Assembly (NCBI GenBank): GCA_003153335.1
Contig: PLYG01000378.1
Span: 1 to 16,289, forward strand
DNA from: Betaproteobacteria bacterium
GTDB taxonomy: Bacteria > Pseudomonadota > Gammaproteobacteria > Burkholderiales > Casimicrobiaceae
DNA length: 16,289 bases
Direction of reading: 5' to 3'
Below the pieces are notes generated by a model. That model was not told the DNA's origin, searched no databases, and saw nothing but the letters and a program-made list of their open reading frames with translations. Below, piece by piece: positions 7,199 to 13,853 of the stretch. Position 1 is the stretch's first letter. Each line of letters opens with the position of its first letter. The position numbers and the translations under genes are program-made.

Positions 7199-7266
7199 TT
7201 GCGGCCTTCCCCGAGTTGCGCAAGCTGATCCAGACGCCAGCCCCGGCGGACGACTTAGGGCCCTGA
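7195..7266 (+). CDS. Possible 23-residue peptide, start overlapping the previous stop
   Basis: A TTG start shares bases with the upstream stop (TTTGA) and is preceded by GAGGGGAGCAGG. The peptide reads MIAAFPELRKLIQTPAPADD followed by LGP. It has plausible helix content and GC-rich codons. It may be a translationally coupled micro-protein, or the 5' remnant of a longer gene lost by deletion. Confidence 0.35.
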   Translation: MIAAFPELRKLIQTPAPADDLGP

Positions 7267-7274
7267 CAGCCGAC

Positions 7275-7291
7275 GGTGGCGGTACGCCACC
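7275..7291. repeat. Perfect 7-bp inverted repeat
   Basis: GGTGGCG, GTA, CGCCACC just after the 23-codon ORF. A compact hairpin without a T tract; it could be a Rho-independent-like stop or an operator ahead of the helicase gene. Confidence 0.45.
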
Positions 7292-7410
7292 AGCGCGGCA
7301 GACTTGGCCTAGCAGCGAGCGACGGTTTAAGTCATCTGCAATCCGTTAGTATTTGGCCACAAAGCGCAGCCGCATTGTCTGCGCCGGTATCGGTTATTCC
7401 CAAACATGGG

Positions 7411-7416
7411 TATAAT
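7411..7416 (+). promoter_or_regulatory. Consensus -10 box at the helicase start
   Basis: TATAAT directly precedes ATGGAGATG. If used, transcription would begin at or beside the second ATG (7423), giving a leaderless or nearly leaderless mRNA. No clear -35 box is found at 16-18 bases upstream. Confidence 0.3.
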
Positions 7417-10400
7417 ATGGAGATGAACCTCGCAATCGAACAAGAGACGACGCAAATGCGGCTTTCCGGCGTGGTGGAGATTGTTACGTTCCGCAACGAG
7501 GAAACCGGATTTGCGGTCCTGAAGGTCCGGGTCAAGGGCGAGCGCGATCTCGTGCCGGTGCTCGGACACGTCGCAACGGTCAGCCCCGGCGAATACCTGA
7601 GCGCTGAGGGGGAGTGGGTGATGGACCGGACCCACGGCCGGCAATTCAAGGCTGATGCGCTGACCACGGACTCGCCCAACACCATCGAAGGCATCAAGCG
7701 CTACCTTGGCTCCGGGCTGGTCAAAGGGATCGGCGAAGCCTATGCCGGACGCCTTGTGGACGCCTTCGGCCTCGAAGTCTTTGCCGTGATCGAAGATGCC
7801 CCGAAGCGGCTGTTGGAGGTCAATGGGATCGGCAAGAAACGCGCCGACAAGATCACCGCGAGCTGGGAAGATCAGCGCTACGTGCGCGAGATCATGGTCT
7901 ACCTGCACGCGAACGGCGTCTCCACGTCGAAGGCGGTGCGCATCTACAAGAAGTACGGCAAGGATGCCATCGCGAAGGTGCAGCACGATCCCTACTGCTT
8001 GGCACGGGATATTCGCGGCATCGGGTTTCTCAACGCCGACCTGATCGCGCAACGCATGGGCGTGCCGCTGGATTCGGCCGTCCGCGCCCGCGCGGGGGTT
8101 TCCCACGTACTGGGCGAAGCCTCGGCCGCCGGGCACTGCGGTCTGCCCTATACGAAGCTGGTGGAGATGGCGGTCGAACTGCTCGGTATCCCGCAGCCGA
8201 CGATTGTGAGCGCGCTCGACCATGAGATCGAGTTGGGTGGCCGGCTGCAGGGCACGGGGGTCCGCGACGATCCGCTCGGCTCCGGGCTGGTGGAGACGAC
8301 CGTGATGGGGCAACGGTGCGTGTTCCTGCCTTCGCTCTACCAAGCAGAGCGGTCCATCGCCCACCACATTCGACGGTTGCAGGATGCGCCGGTACCGTGG
8401 GCGGGTTTCGATGTCGAGGTAGCGATTCCGTGGGTGGAAAAGAAGCTGACCATCGCGTTGGCAGCCAGCCAGAAAGACGCCATTCGCCTCGCCGTGAACT
8501 CGAAGGTGATGGTGATCACCGGCGGGCCCGGCGTGGGGAAAGCGCAACCCGTCGATCAGCCGGTATTAACGCCTGACGGGTTTAGGGCAATTGGGAGTTT
8601 GCGGGTGGGCGACGCAGTCGTTTGCCCTGACGGTCAGGTTGCGCCTGTAACGGGGGTCTTTCCTCAGGGAGTAGTGCCTACGTTCAAAGTCACTTTCGAA
8701 GATGGCCGAAGCACAGTTTGTACAGGCGAACATCTTTGGAAGGTATGGATGCGAACCAGCGTTTGGTCGCCTGAAAAAAAGAAGAAAATTCGTGCCAGAG
8801 ATTGGCGAGTGCTTACACTAAACGAAATCATGGCGAGGATGAACGCAGGCGCGGTAGATCACGGAAGACTGGCAGTGCCGCTAATTTCGCCACGGGAGAG
8901 CAGAGATATTGCGCTTCCAATCAACCCATACCTTCTAGGGGTTCTCCTTGGGGACGGATCGATGCATCAGGCGCGGTTCACCACTGCGGATGTAGAGATC
9001 GCGAGCGCGGTTAAGGAGCTCGTGGCAGAGCACGATTGCGTCATGACGAAGGTGAGTACTAAGGAAGGGGTATGTCCGCAGTATCAGATCGGTAGAATAC
9101 GTGGCGGGAAAGCCGGAAACCCCATTCGAACGAGTATTAGGGCAATGGGATTGGAAGTATCTTCGTACGACAAATTCATTCCAGACGACTATTTCAGGTC
9201 ATCGCCAAAGCAACGAAAAATGCTCTTGCGGGGATTACTTGACACCGGTGGGACTGTTCAGACGAATCGTGCGGTTGTGTTTTCCTCGACAAGCGAGAAA
9301 CTGGCGATTGGCGTTCAGCAATTGGTGTGGTCCCTTGGTGGAATCGCGTCAATTCGTTCGCGTGTGACTTCTTACTCGTACAAGGATGAGAAACGACAGG
9401 GGAGACGCAGCTACAATGTGGTCATTCGACATCCGGTAGTCGCAGAGTTTGTGTCGTTGTGTAGGAAGAAGGATCGCTTACCGGGGCGGAGGGAGATTGA
9501 TCATCGGCTTCGAATTGACAGAATCGTTGCGGTCGAGGCTACTGAGTGTGTGTGTATTTCAGTAGGTCATCCAGACCAGCTTTATATAACCGACGATTAC
9601 GTCGTAACGCACAATACAACGCTGCTCAAGTCCATCCTCACCGTACTGCAGGCCAAGGGCGTGCGCATGCTGTTGTGCGCGCCGACCGGCAAGGCGGCCA
9701 AGCGCATGGCGGAATCGACCGGCCGTGAGGCGATGACGATCCACCGCATGCTGGGCATCAATCCCGGCGGCGGCTTCAAGCACAACTGCCAGAACCCGCT
9801 CGACTGCGATCTGCTGATCGCCGACGAAACGTCGATGATCGATGTGCCATTGGGCAGTCGGTTGCTCGACGCCCTCGGGACCGGGACGGCACTGATCATT
9901 GTCGGCGACGTGGATCAGTTGCCCAGCGTCGGCCCCGGCCAATTCCTGACCGACATCATCGATTCAGGAGCGGTCCCCGTGGTCAGGTTGACCGAGATTT
10001 TCCGGCAAGCTGCGACCTCTCGCATCATTCAAGCCGCGCACGCCATCAATCAGGGCCGCATGCCGGAACTGCCGGCTAAGGGCGAGCGTTCGGACTTCCA
10101 CTTCATTGAGGTGGAGGAGCCGGAGGACATCGCCAAGATGGTGGTAAAGCTGGTCCAGACATGGGTGCCGAAGAACTTCGGCTTCGATGCGCTGCGCGAT
10201 GTGCAGGTGCTCTCGCCGATGAAGAGTGGCTGCACCGGTTCACGCGCCTTGAACGTCGCTCTGCAGGCGGCGTTGAATCCGCCGACGGCGGAGGCGGTGA
10301 GCCGGTTCGGTTTCTCCTACGGCGTGGGCGACAAGGTCATGCAGATAGAGAACGACTACGACAAGGATGCGATGAACGGCGATTGTGGGTTCATCACCAA

Positions 10401-10935
10401 GATCGACAAGGTCGAAGAAGAGGTGACTGTCGATTTCGATGGCCGGAAGGTCGCTTACTCATTCGGCGAACTGGACGAGCTGGTCCTGAGCTATGGCTTC
10501 AGCATACACAAGAGCCAAGGTAGCGAGTTCCCCTGTGTGATCATGCCGGTTTCGACGCAGCACTACACGATGTTGCAGCGCAATCTGATCTACACCGGAG
10601 TCACGCGCGGCAAGTCGCTGGTGATCTGCGTGGGCACGCAGAAGGCGCTGGGGATCGCGGTTCGTAATCGGCAAACGCGCCGCCGGGTAACCAAGCTCGA
10701 CGAGTGGCTGCGCGACGGCAGTTCGGGCAGTTCTGGAACAGCCGGCGGGCGTGGTGCTGCTCCACGCTCAATCGCATCGGTAGCTACCGCACCGGTAGTT
10801 GCTACCTCACCGGCCGCGACGCCAGCACCCGTAGCTGCACCAGTGGCTGTCGGGGCGGTGGTTGAAGCAGCAGCCCCGGTACCGGTCAGGGTCCAGGCGC
10901 AGAGCCGTGCCGCTGCCGATCCGTGGGCGCTCTGA
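7417..10935 (+). CDS. recD2: RecD2-type ATP-dependent DNA helicase with intein
   Basis: A superfamily 1B 5'-3' DNA helicase precursor of 1172 residues, about 814 after intein removal. In order: N-terminal beta domain (MRLSGVVEIVTFRNEETGF), helix-hairpin-helix repeats (GLVKGIGEAYAG, EVNGIGKKRA, DIRGIGFLNA), Walker A GGPGVGK (Lys at 8539) split from TT by the intein, LLCAPTGKAAKRM, TIHRML, motif II DETSM (9823), motif III GDVDQLPSVGPGQ, RLTEIFRQ, SYGFSIHKSQGSEF and LIYTGVTRGK. All helicase motifs look intact. RecD2 proteins act in repair and recombination outside RecBCD. The C-terminus adds about 70 Ala/Pro/Val-rich residues ending DPWAL, which I do not know from RecD2. Open frame extends to 7276; I prefer ATG 7417 or 7423 since conserved sequence starts near 7456. 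The Shine-Dalgarno is poor. Confidence 0.92.
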   Translation: MEMNLAIEQETTQMRLSGVVEIVTFRNEETGFAVLKVRVKGERDLVPVLGHVATVSPGEYLSAEGEWVMDRTHGRQFKADALTTDSPNTIEGIKRYLGSGLVKGIGEAYAGRLVDAFGLEVFAVIEDAPKRLLEVNGIGKKRADKITASWEDQRYVREIMVYLHANGVSTSKAVRIYKKYGKDAIAKVQHDPYCLARDIRGIGFLNADLIAQRMGVPLDSAVRARAGVSHVLGEASAAGHCGLPYTKLVEMAVELLGIPQPTIVSALDHEIELGGRLQGTGVRDDPLGSGLVETTVMGQRCVFLPSLYQAERSIAHHIRRLQDAPVPWAGFDVEVAIPWVEKKLTIALAASQKDAIRLAVNSKVMVITGGPGVGKAQPVDQPVLTPDGFRAIGSLRVGDAVVCPDGQVAPVTGVFPQGVVPTFKVTFEDGRSTVCTGEHLWKVWMRTSVWSPEKKKKIRARDWRVLTLNEIMARMNAGAVDHGRLAVPLISPRESRDIALPINPYLLGVLLGDGSMHQARFTTADVEIASAVKELVAEHDCVMTKVSTKEGVCPQYQIGRIRGGKAGNPIRTSIRAMGLEVSSYDKFIPDDYFRSSPKQRKMLLRGLLDTGGTVQTNRAVVFSSTSEKLAIGVQQLVWSLGGIASIRSRVTSYSYKDEKRQGRRSYNVVIRHPVVAEFVSLCRKKDRLPGRREIDHRLRIDRIVAVEATECVCISVGHPDQLYITDDYVVTHNTTLLKSILTVLQAKGVRMLLCAPTGKAAKRMAESTGREAMTIHRMLGINPGGGFKHNCQNPLDCDLLIADETSMIDVPLGSRLLDALGTGTALIIVGDVDQLPSVGPGQFLTDIIDSGAVPVVRLTEIFRQAATSRIIQAAHAINQGRMPELPAKGERSDFHFIEVEEPEDIAKMVVKLVQTWVPKNFGFDALRDVQVLSPMKSGCTGSRALNVALQAALNPPTAEAVSRFGFSYGVGDKVMQIENDYDKDAMNGDCGFITKIDKVEEEVTVDFDGRKVAYSFGELDELVLSYGFSIHKSQGSEFPCVIMPVSTQHYTMLQRNLIYTGVTRGKSLVICVGTQKALGIAVRNRQTRRRVTKLDEWLRDGSSGSSGTAGGRGAAPRSIASVATAPVVATSPAATPAPVAAPVAVGAVVEAAAPVPVRVQAQSRAAADPWAL
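8542..9615 (+). mobile_element. Class 3-type intein with LAGLIDADG endonuclease domain, in the RecD2 Walker A motif
   Basis: A 358-residue in-frame insertion between Lys and Thr of GGPGVGK/TTLL. Block A reads AQPVDQPVLTPDGF, with Ala instead of Cys or Ser at position 1. Block B is CTGEHLWKV (Thr61, His64, Trp66). Block F is CISVGHPDQLYITDDY (Cys338), and the end is VVTHN (Thr356, His357, Asn358), followed by Thr as +1. Ala1 together with Trp66, Cys338 and Thr356 fits class 3 inteins, which start splicing by attack of the block F Cys. The middle holds two LAGLIDADG motifs: LLGVLLGDG (131-139) and LRGLLDTGG (229-237); the second has Gly236 for the catalytic acid. GC is lower than in the helicase (about 52% at 8701-8760 against 65% at 9901-9960), consistent with recent transfer. 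Confidence 0.93.
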
Positions 10936-10994
10936 TGGCCATGCCGCGCAACGACCGCAAGCAATGGATGGAGGCTAGGTCAGCAAGAACCTGA
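10935..10994 (+). CDS. Possible 19-residue basic peptide overlapping the helicase stop
   Basis: TGATG overlap with the helicase stop; the peptide is MAMPRNDRKQWMEARSART. A second frame from about 10979 to 11137 lacks a start but reads protein-like (VWRLEKVIATGVTLLEM, then ARDLATFTRRDWDGEPT). Together these may be remnants of one frameshifted gene. Weak evidence. Confidence 0.2.
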   Translation: MAMPRNDRKQWMEARSART

Positions 10995-11187
10995 ATACGA
11001 AAAAAGTTTGGCGCCTCGAAAAAGTCATCGCGACAGGCGTAACATTATTGGAAATGCCGCCTGCAACGGGCGGCTGCAGTACGGCAAGAGACTTGGCAAC
11101 GTTCACCCGACGAGACTGGGATGGAGAACCGACATGAGTGCAAGAGACCGTTCTTGGGATCGGCTGCCTAGCGAACGCAGTCAACTA

Positions 11188-11503
11188 CCCCCCACCAAAT
11201 TGCGTCGCAACTTGGTGGGGGCTTGCAGAACAGCGCAGGTCCGGTTGACCAGACCACGAAAGGAGTCGAGTAGACGCCAATCAGCGTTGTGACGAAGTTT
11301 CAGACCCACCCCGGAATGCTTCCTCAGTTCCGGGCTCTGGAAGGTGCCGGTGCAGACACGCCTTCGGGTGCGCACGAAACGACCGGCAACCACGCGCTGC
11401 GTCACAACAGGGTCGAGGGGAGATGCACCGCAAGGTGCGCGTTACAAGGCCCGTAAGGGCAGTCATACCGGCCGGGCGGTTCCCGGTAGCAGGTAAGGAG
11501 TCA
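11188..11503 (+). ncRNA. HEARO / omega RNA of an IscB locus
   Basis: The 300 or so bases before the PLMP-domain gene carry the hallmarks I know from HEARO (HNH endonuclease-associated RNA and ORF), the guide-scaffold RNA of IscB. They start with a long hairpin (10-bp stem 11189-11198 with 11212-11221). Further stems include CGCC-TTCG-GGTG (11359-11370), GCACC-GCAA-GGTGC (11425-11438) and GCCC-GTAA-GGGC (11449-11460), the last two with GNRA tetraloops. The 3' part GTCATACCGGCC...GGTAGCAGGTAAGGAG matches the HEARO end that runs into the iscB start. TACCGG/CCGGTA (11466-11471, 11483-11488) can also pair. The RNA looks well kept, unlike the protein. A guide would lie immediately 5' of the first hairpin. 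Confidence 0.75.
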
Positions 11504-11505
11504 AT

Positions 11506-11697
11506 GTGGCGGTATTTGTCTTGGACCGGAGAGGTAAGCCGCTGATGCCGTGCACGGAGAAGCGGGTGCGGTTGCTGCTGGCGCGCGGCCGGGTGCGGGT
11601 CAAGCCGGTCAAGTTTGCTGAGCCGGGGTACGTCGTAGACGCCAATCCGATCTCGTCGCAGCGCCCGGCCGCAACCACCGCCGCAACGGCGGCGTAG
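11506..11697 (+). CDS. PLMP (RRXRR) domain-only remnant of IscB
   Basis: 63 residues from a GTG with AAGGAG upstream. The first 40, MAVFVLDRRGKPLMPCTEKR followed by VRLLLARGRVRV, match the N-terminal PLMP domain of IscB, which binds the omega RNA. IscB proteins then continue with RuvC-I, bridge helix, HNH and RuvC parts, about 400-500 residues in all. None of these follows: after KPVKFAEPGYVVD the sequence becomes an Ala/Thr/Pro tail (RPAATTAATAA) and stops. So this is either a degraded iscB that lost about 90% of its length, or a stand-alone RNA-binding mini-protein. It cannot be a nuclease. The recombinase gene starts 19 bases after its stop, suggesting one transcript. Confidence 0.75.
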   Translation: MAVFVLDRRGKPLMPCTEKRVRLLLARGRVRVKPVKFAEPGYVVDANPISSQRPAATTAATAA

Positions 11698-11716
11698 GCG
11701 GCGCGGGCGTATTTCC

Positions 11717-12865
11717 GTGGCAACCAATCTCACCCTGCCCGTTGTCGAGTTCGAGCATGTCGCGTTGCCGGCCCACCTGGATGGGCGCGATGGGGACTTG
11801 CGTGGGACCGGCCTGCAGACGATAGGCGCCAACAACGATGTGGACGCGGTGCGCATCTGGTTATCGCGGTTGCGCTCACCGCACACCATCAAGGCGTACA
11901 AGAAAGAGGTCGAGCGCCTGCTGTTGTGGGTATTGGATGTGCGCGGCATACCCCTTTCGTCGCTGCGGGAGGAGGACTTCCGCGCCTATCAAAAATTTAC
12001 CGTCAACCCGCAGCCTCGTGATCGCTGGTGCGGTACGCGCGGCCCGCGCCGGGGTGCAATCAATGAATGGAAGCCGTTTGTCACCGGCTTGAGTCCCAAG
12101 AGCCAAGCGCACGCCATGGGCGTGATCAGAGTGCTGATGACGTACCTGCACCAGACGGGCTACCTCGCCGTCAACGCGATGGCGGGCTACAAGATCGACC
12201 GTCCGGATAAAGCCGCCGAAGTTGAGCGATACCTGAGCCGCGACATGGTGCTGGGAATGTTCGACGCCATCGAAGCCATGCCCAAGGGGAGCGACGAGGC
12301 GGTCGCCGAATATGAGCGGGCCCGATTCCTCCTGCGCCTGCTCTATGTGTGTGCGCCGCGCGCCGCCGAGGTGGTCAAGGCCGGTATGGGCGACATCTAC
12401 TACCGCGAGAAGCGCTGGTGGTGGCGCATTGTGGGCAAGGCTGGCGCCGAACGGCGGGTTCCCTTCACGCCCATGCTGATCAAGTCGCTCGGTCGTTATC
12501 GGCAGGCGCGCGGTCTGCAGGGCATGCCGCTTCAGAGCGAAAACGTCCCGCTGATCGCCTCGGTGCGCGGTGGCGGCTGGTTGACCGGCACCGACCCATT
12601 ACGACAGGTCATTCTGGACATCGGCCGCCGGGTGGCGTTGGCGCTGCCCAACGATCCGCGCGGGCTGCAGGTGGCGCAAGCCTCGACCCACTGGATGCGC
12701 CACACCGGCGGTACGCACATGCTGCGCGCCGGCATGAGTTTGCCGCAGGTACAGGCGATTCTCGGGCACAAGGATATTTCGACCACCGGCCTGTATCAGC
12801 ACAACGAGCAGGAAGCATTGCACGACGAACTGAGCGAGCGGTTTTCGGAGTTCATCCCCGCATAA
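11717..12865 (+). CDS. Tyrosine recombinase / phage-type integrase
   Basis: 382 residues. It catalyses DNA strand exchange through a 3'-phosphotyrosine. An N-terminal SAM-like core-binding domain (about 40-155, VRIWLSRLRSPHTIKAYKKE and onward) precedes the catalytic domain. The catalytic set is complete: Arg215 (APRAAEV), Lys241 (GKAGAERRVP), His325 and Arg328 (THWMRHTGG), His351 (ILGHKDIS) and Tyr360 (TTGLYQH). The start is a GTG at 11717 with a weak ribosome-binding site. It is 19 bases behind the PLMP mini-gene. I see no recognisable attachment site or tRNA next to it, so whether it mobilises this region is open. It resembles the single-gene recombinases common on plasmids and islands more than XerC/XerD. 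Confidence 0.9.
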   Translation: MATNLTLPVVEFEHVALPAHLDGRDGDLRGTGLQTIGANNDVDAVRIWLSRLRSPHTIKAYKKEVERLLLWVLDVRGIPLSSLREEDFRAYQKFTVNPQPRDRWCGTRGPRRGAINEWKPFVTGLSPKSQAHAMGVIRVLMTYLHQTGYLAVNAMAGYKIDRPDKAAEVERYLSRDMVLGMFDAIEAMPKGSDEAVAEYERARFLLRLLYVCAPRAAEVVKAGMGDIYYREKRWWWRIVGKAGAERRVPFTPMLIKSLGRYRQARGLQGMPLQSENVPLIASVRGGGWLTGTDPLRQVILDIGRRVALALPNDPRGLQVAQASTHWMRHTGGTHMLRAGMSLPQVQAILGHKDISTTGLYQHNEQEALHDELSERFSEFIPA

Positions 12866-12892
12866 AAAGTATCGCTATACCGAACAAAAGTC

Positions 12893-12921
12893 TTGTATTG
12901 CGAACGGTGAGGGGGTAAGAT
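12893..12921 (+). promoter_or_regulatory. Candidate promoter for the nuclease gene
   Basis: TTGTAT (12893-12898) and TAAGAT (12916-12921) with a 17-base spacer, 80 bases before the ATG at 13001. Between them and the start lies the hairpin GGTTGC-TGA-GCAACC (12973-12987), close enough to the start to affect translation. Confidence 0.35.
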
Positions 12922-13000
12922 GGCGTAGCACTTAACCGAACTGCGCCAGTACGCGAAGCCCGAATCTCAAGCGGTTGCTGAGCAACCAGAAGAACCTCAA

Positions 13001-13552
13001 ATGCACCAGCGCCGCCTCCCGCAGCAACTCCTCCTTTCCGTCCTGTTGTGCTCGTCAATGCTGTTTATCGTGACGCTTGCATGTGCGCAGAACGCCAGCG
13101 GCCTGCCCGATCCCCGTCTAACGCCGGGGCGCGTGAATTCGGAGATGACCGAGGAACTCCTCCACGCCTCGTGCCACACCAAAGGTTGGACTCGGCTCTA
13201 CCGGCCCCCGGTCAGCTTTACCAATTCCCTCAAGCGGCTGCAGATGCGCAAGTACGGCTACGAAAATCGCGACCCGCGTGACTACGAGGAAGATCATCTG
13301 GTTCCGCTGTGTCTGGGTGGCGCGTCGGAAGACCCCGGGAATTTATGGCCCGAGCCGCGTACCGGCGAGTGGAACGCGGCGGTCAAGGACAAGCTCGAAG
13401 CGAAGATATGCTCGCTGGTCTGCGCTGGCCGCGTGCCGTTGCACGAAGCGCAGCATGACGTGGCGACCAACTGGATCGAAGCCTACAAGAAGTATGTGGA
13501 AGCGCCGACTTTCCGCGCCCACCGCTACAAGAAAAGCTACGACGCCCAATAA
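13001..13552 (+). CDS. Secreted HNH-like nuclease family protein
   Basis: 183 residues with a signal peptide (MHQRRLPQQLLLSVLLCSSM, then LFIVTLACA; probable cleavage after ACA at residue 29). The mature part holds the pattern EEDHLVPLCLGGASEDPGNL followed by WPEP, with Asp98-His99 and Asn114. The DH...LGG...N core is typical of HNH/beta-beta-alpha-metal nucleases. The C-terminal helix (DKLEAKICSLVCAGRV, EAQHDVATNWIEAYKKY) is conserved in small periplasmic proteins of this kind. Two Cys in the helix and others may form disulfides. Substrate unknown; periplasmic or secreted DNA degradation is inferred. It follows the recombinase but has its own candidate promoter and a weak Shine-Dalgarno (GAAGAA). 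Confidence 0.7.
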   Translation: MHQRRLPQQLLLSVLLCSSMLFIVTLACAQNASGLPDPRLTPGRVNSEMTEELLHASCHTKGWTRLYRPPVSFTNSLKRLQMRKYGYENRDPRDYEEDHLVPLCLGGASEDPGNLWPEPRTGEWNAAVKDKLEAKICSLVCAGRVPLHEAQHDVATNWIEAYKKYVEAPTFRAHRYKKSYDAQ

Positions 13553-13589
13553 ATCGAAACAGCGTCGGCCCGGCGGCGCTTGCAGGTGA

Positions 13590-13615
13590 CAGGTCGTGGG
13601 GAAACCCACTTCCTG
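13590..13615. terminator. Possible terminator or RNA hairpin
   Basis: CAGG, TC, GTGGG, GAAA loop, CCCAC, TT, CCTG forms a bulged stem 38 bases after the nuclease stop. No T run follows, so intrinsic termination is doubtful. Confidence 0.3.
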
Positions 13616-13684
13616 ACCGGGAAGAATTCAATCAGGCGCATCAGTTGATTGCTGCCGCCTCGTTCGTCCCCAACGGAGGGTGCA

Positions 13685-13853
13685 TTGTTTCGCCACTTTG
13701 CGATGTCGATGCTGGTGCTCCTGCTTCACCGCCTGCAGCCAGCAAGAGATGCTGCAGAAATTCGCGCCGCTGGAGGACCAGGCGCTCGCGTGCAGCTACA
13801 TCGATCTGTTACGGCAGGGACGGCTCGATGATGTTTGTATACTGAACATATGA
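13685..13853 (+). pseudogene. Lipoprotein gene, frameshifted and cut by a TnpB element
   Basis: A TTG at 13685 has GGAGG five bases upstream and starts MFRHFAMSMLVLLL. The next frame continues TACSQQEMLQKFAPLEDQAL, then ACSYIDLLRQGRLDDV. Joining the two gives a proper lipobox (LLLTAC), so one extra base near 13725 (CTTCACC where CT(G)ACC would be expected) has broken the gene. The reading then runs into the left end of the TnpB element after DDV, near 13833, so the C-terminus is missing too. The conserved-looking part, a helix with Cys and IDLLRQGRLDD, suggests a small periplasmic lipoprotein. I did not find its continuation after the element. Confidence 0.6.

Noticed and set aside
7275..7291. 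Perfect hairpin as an intrinsic terminator
   Set aside because: No T run follows on either strand within reach, so I list it only as an inverted repeat.
7327..8547. 406-codon reverse-strand open frame under the helicase
   Set aside because: Antisense to conserved helicase domains, with His/Arg/Gly-rich sequence and no motif.
8524..9621. Group I or II intron in the helicase instead of an intein
   Set aside because: The insertion is in frame throughout, has intein splicing blocks and junction residues, and shows no catalytic RNA core.
11281..11949. Long reverse-strand open frame across the RNA and recombinase start
   Set aside because: It is Arg/Ser/Pro-rich, covers the structured RNA and lies antisense to the PLMP gene; a shadow frame of high-GC DNA.
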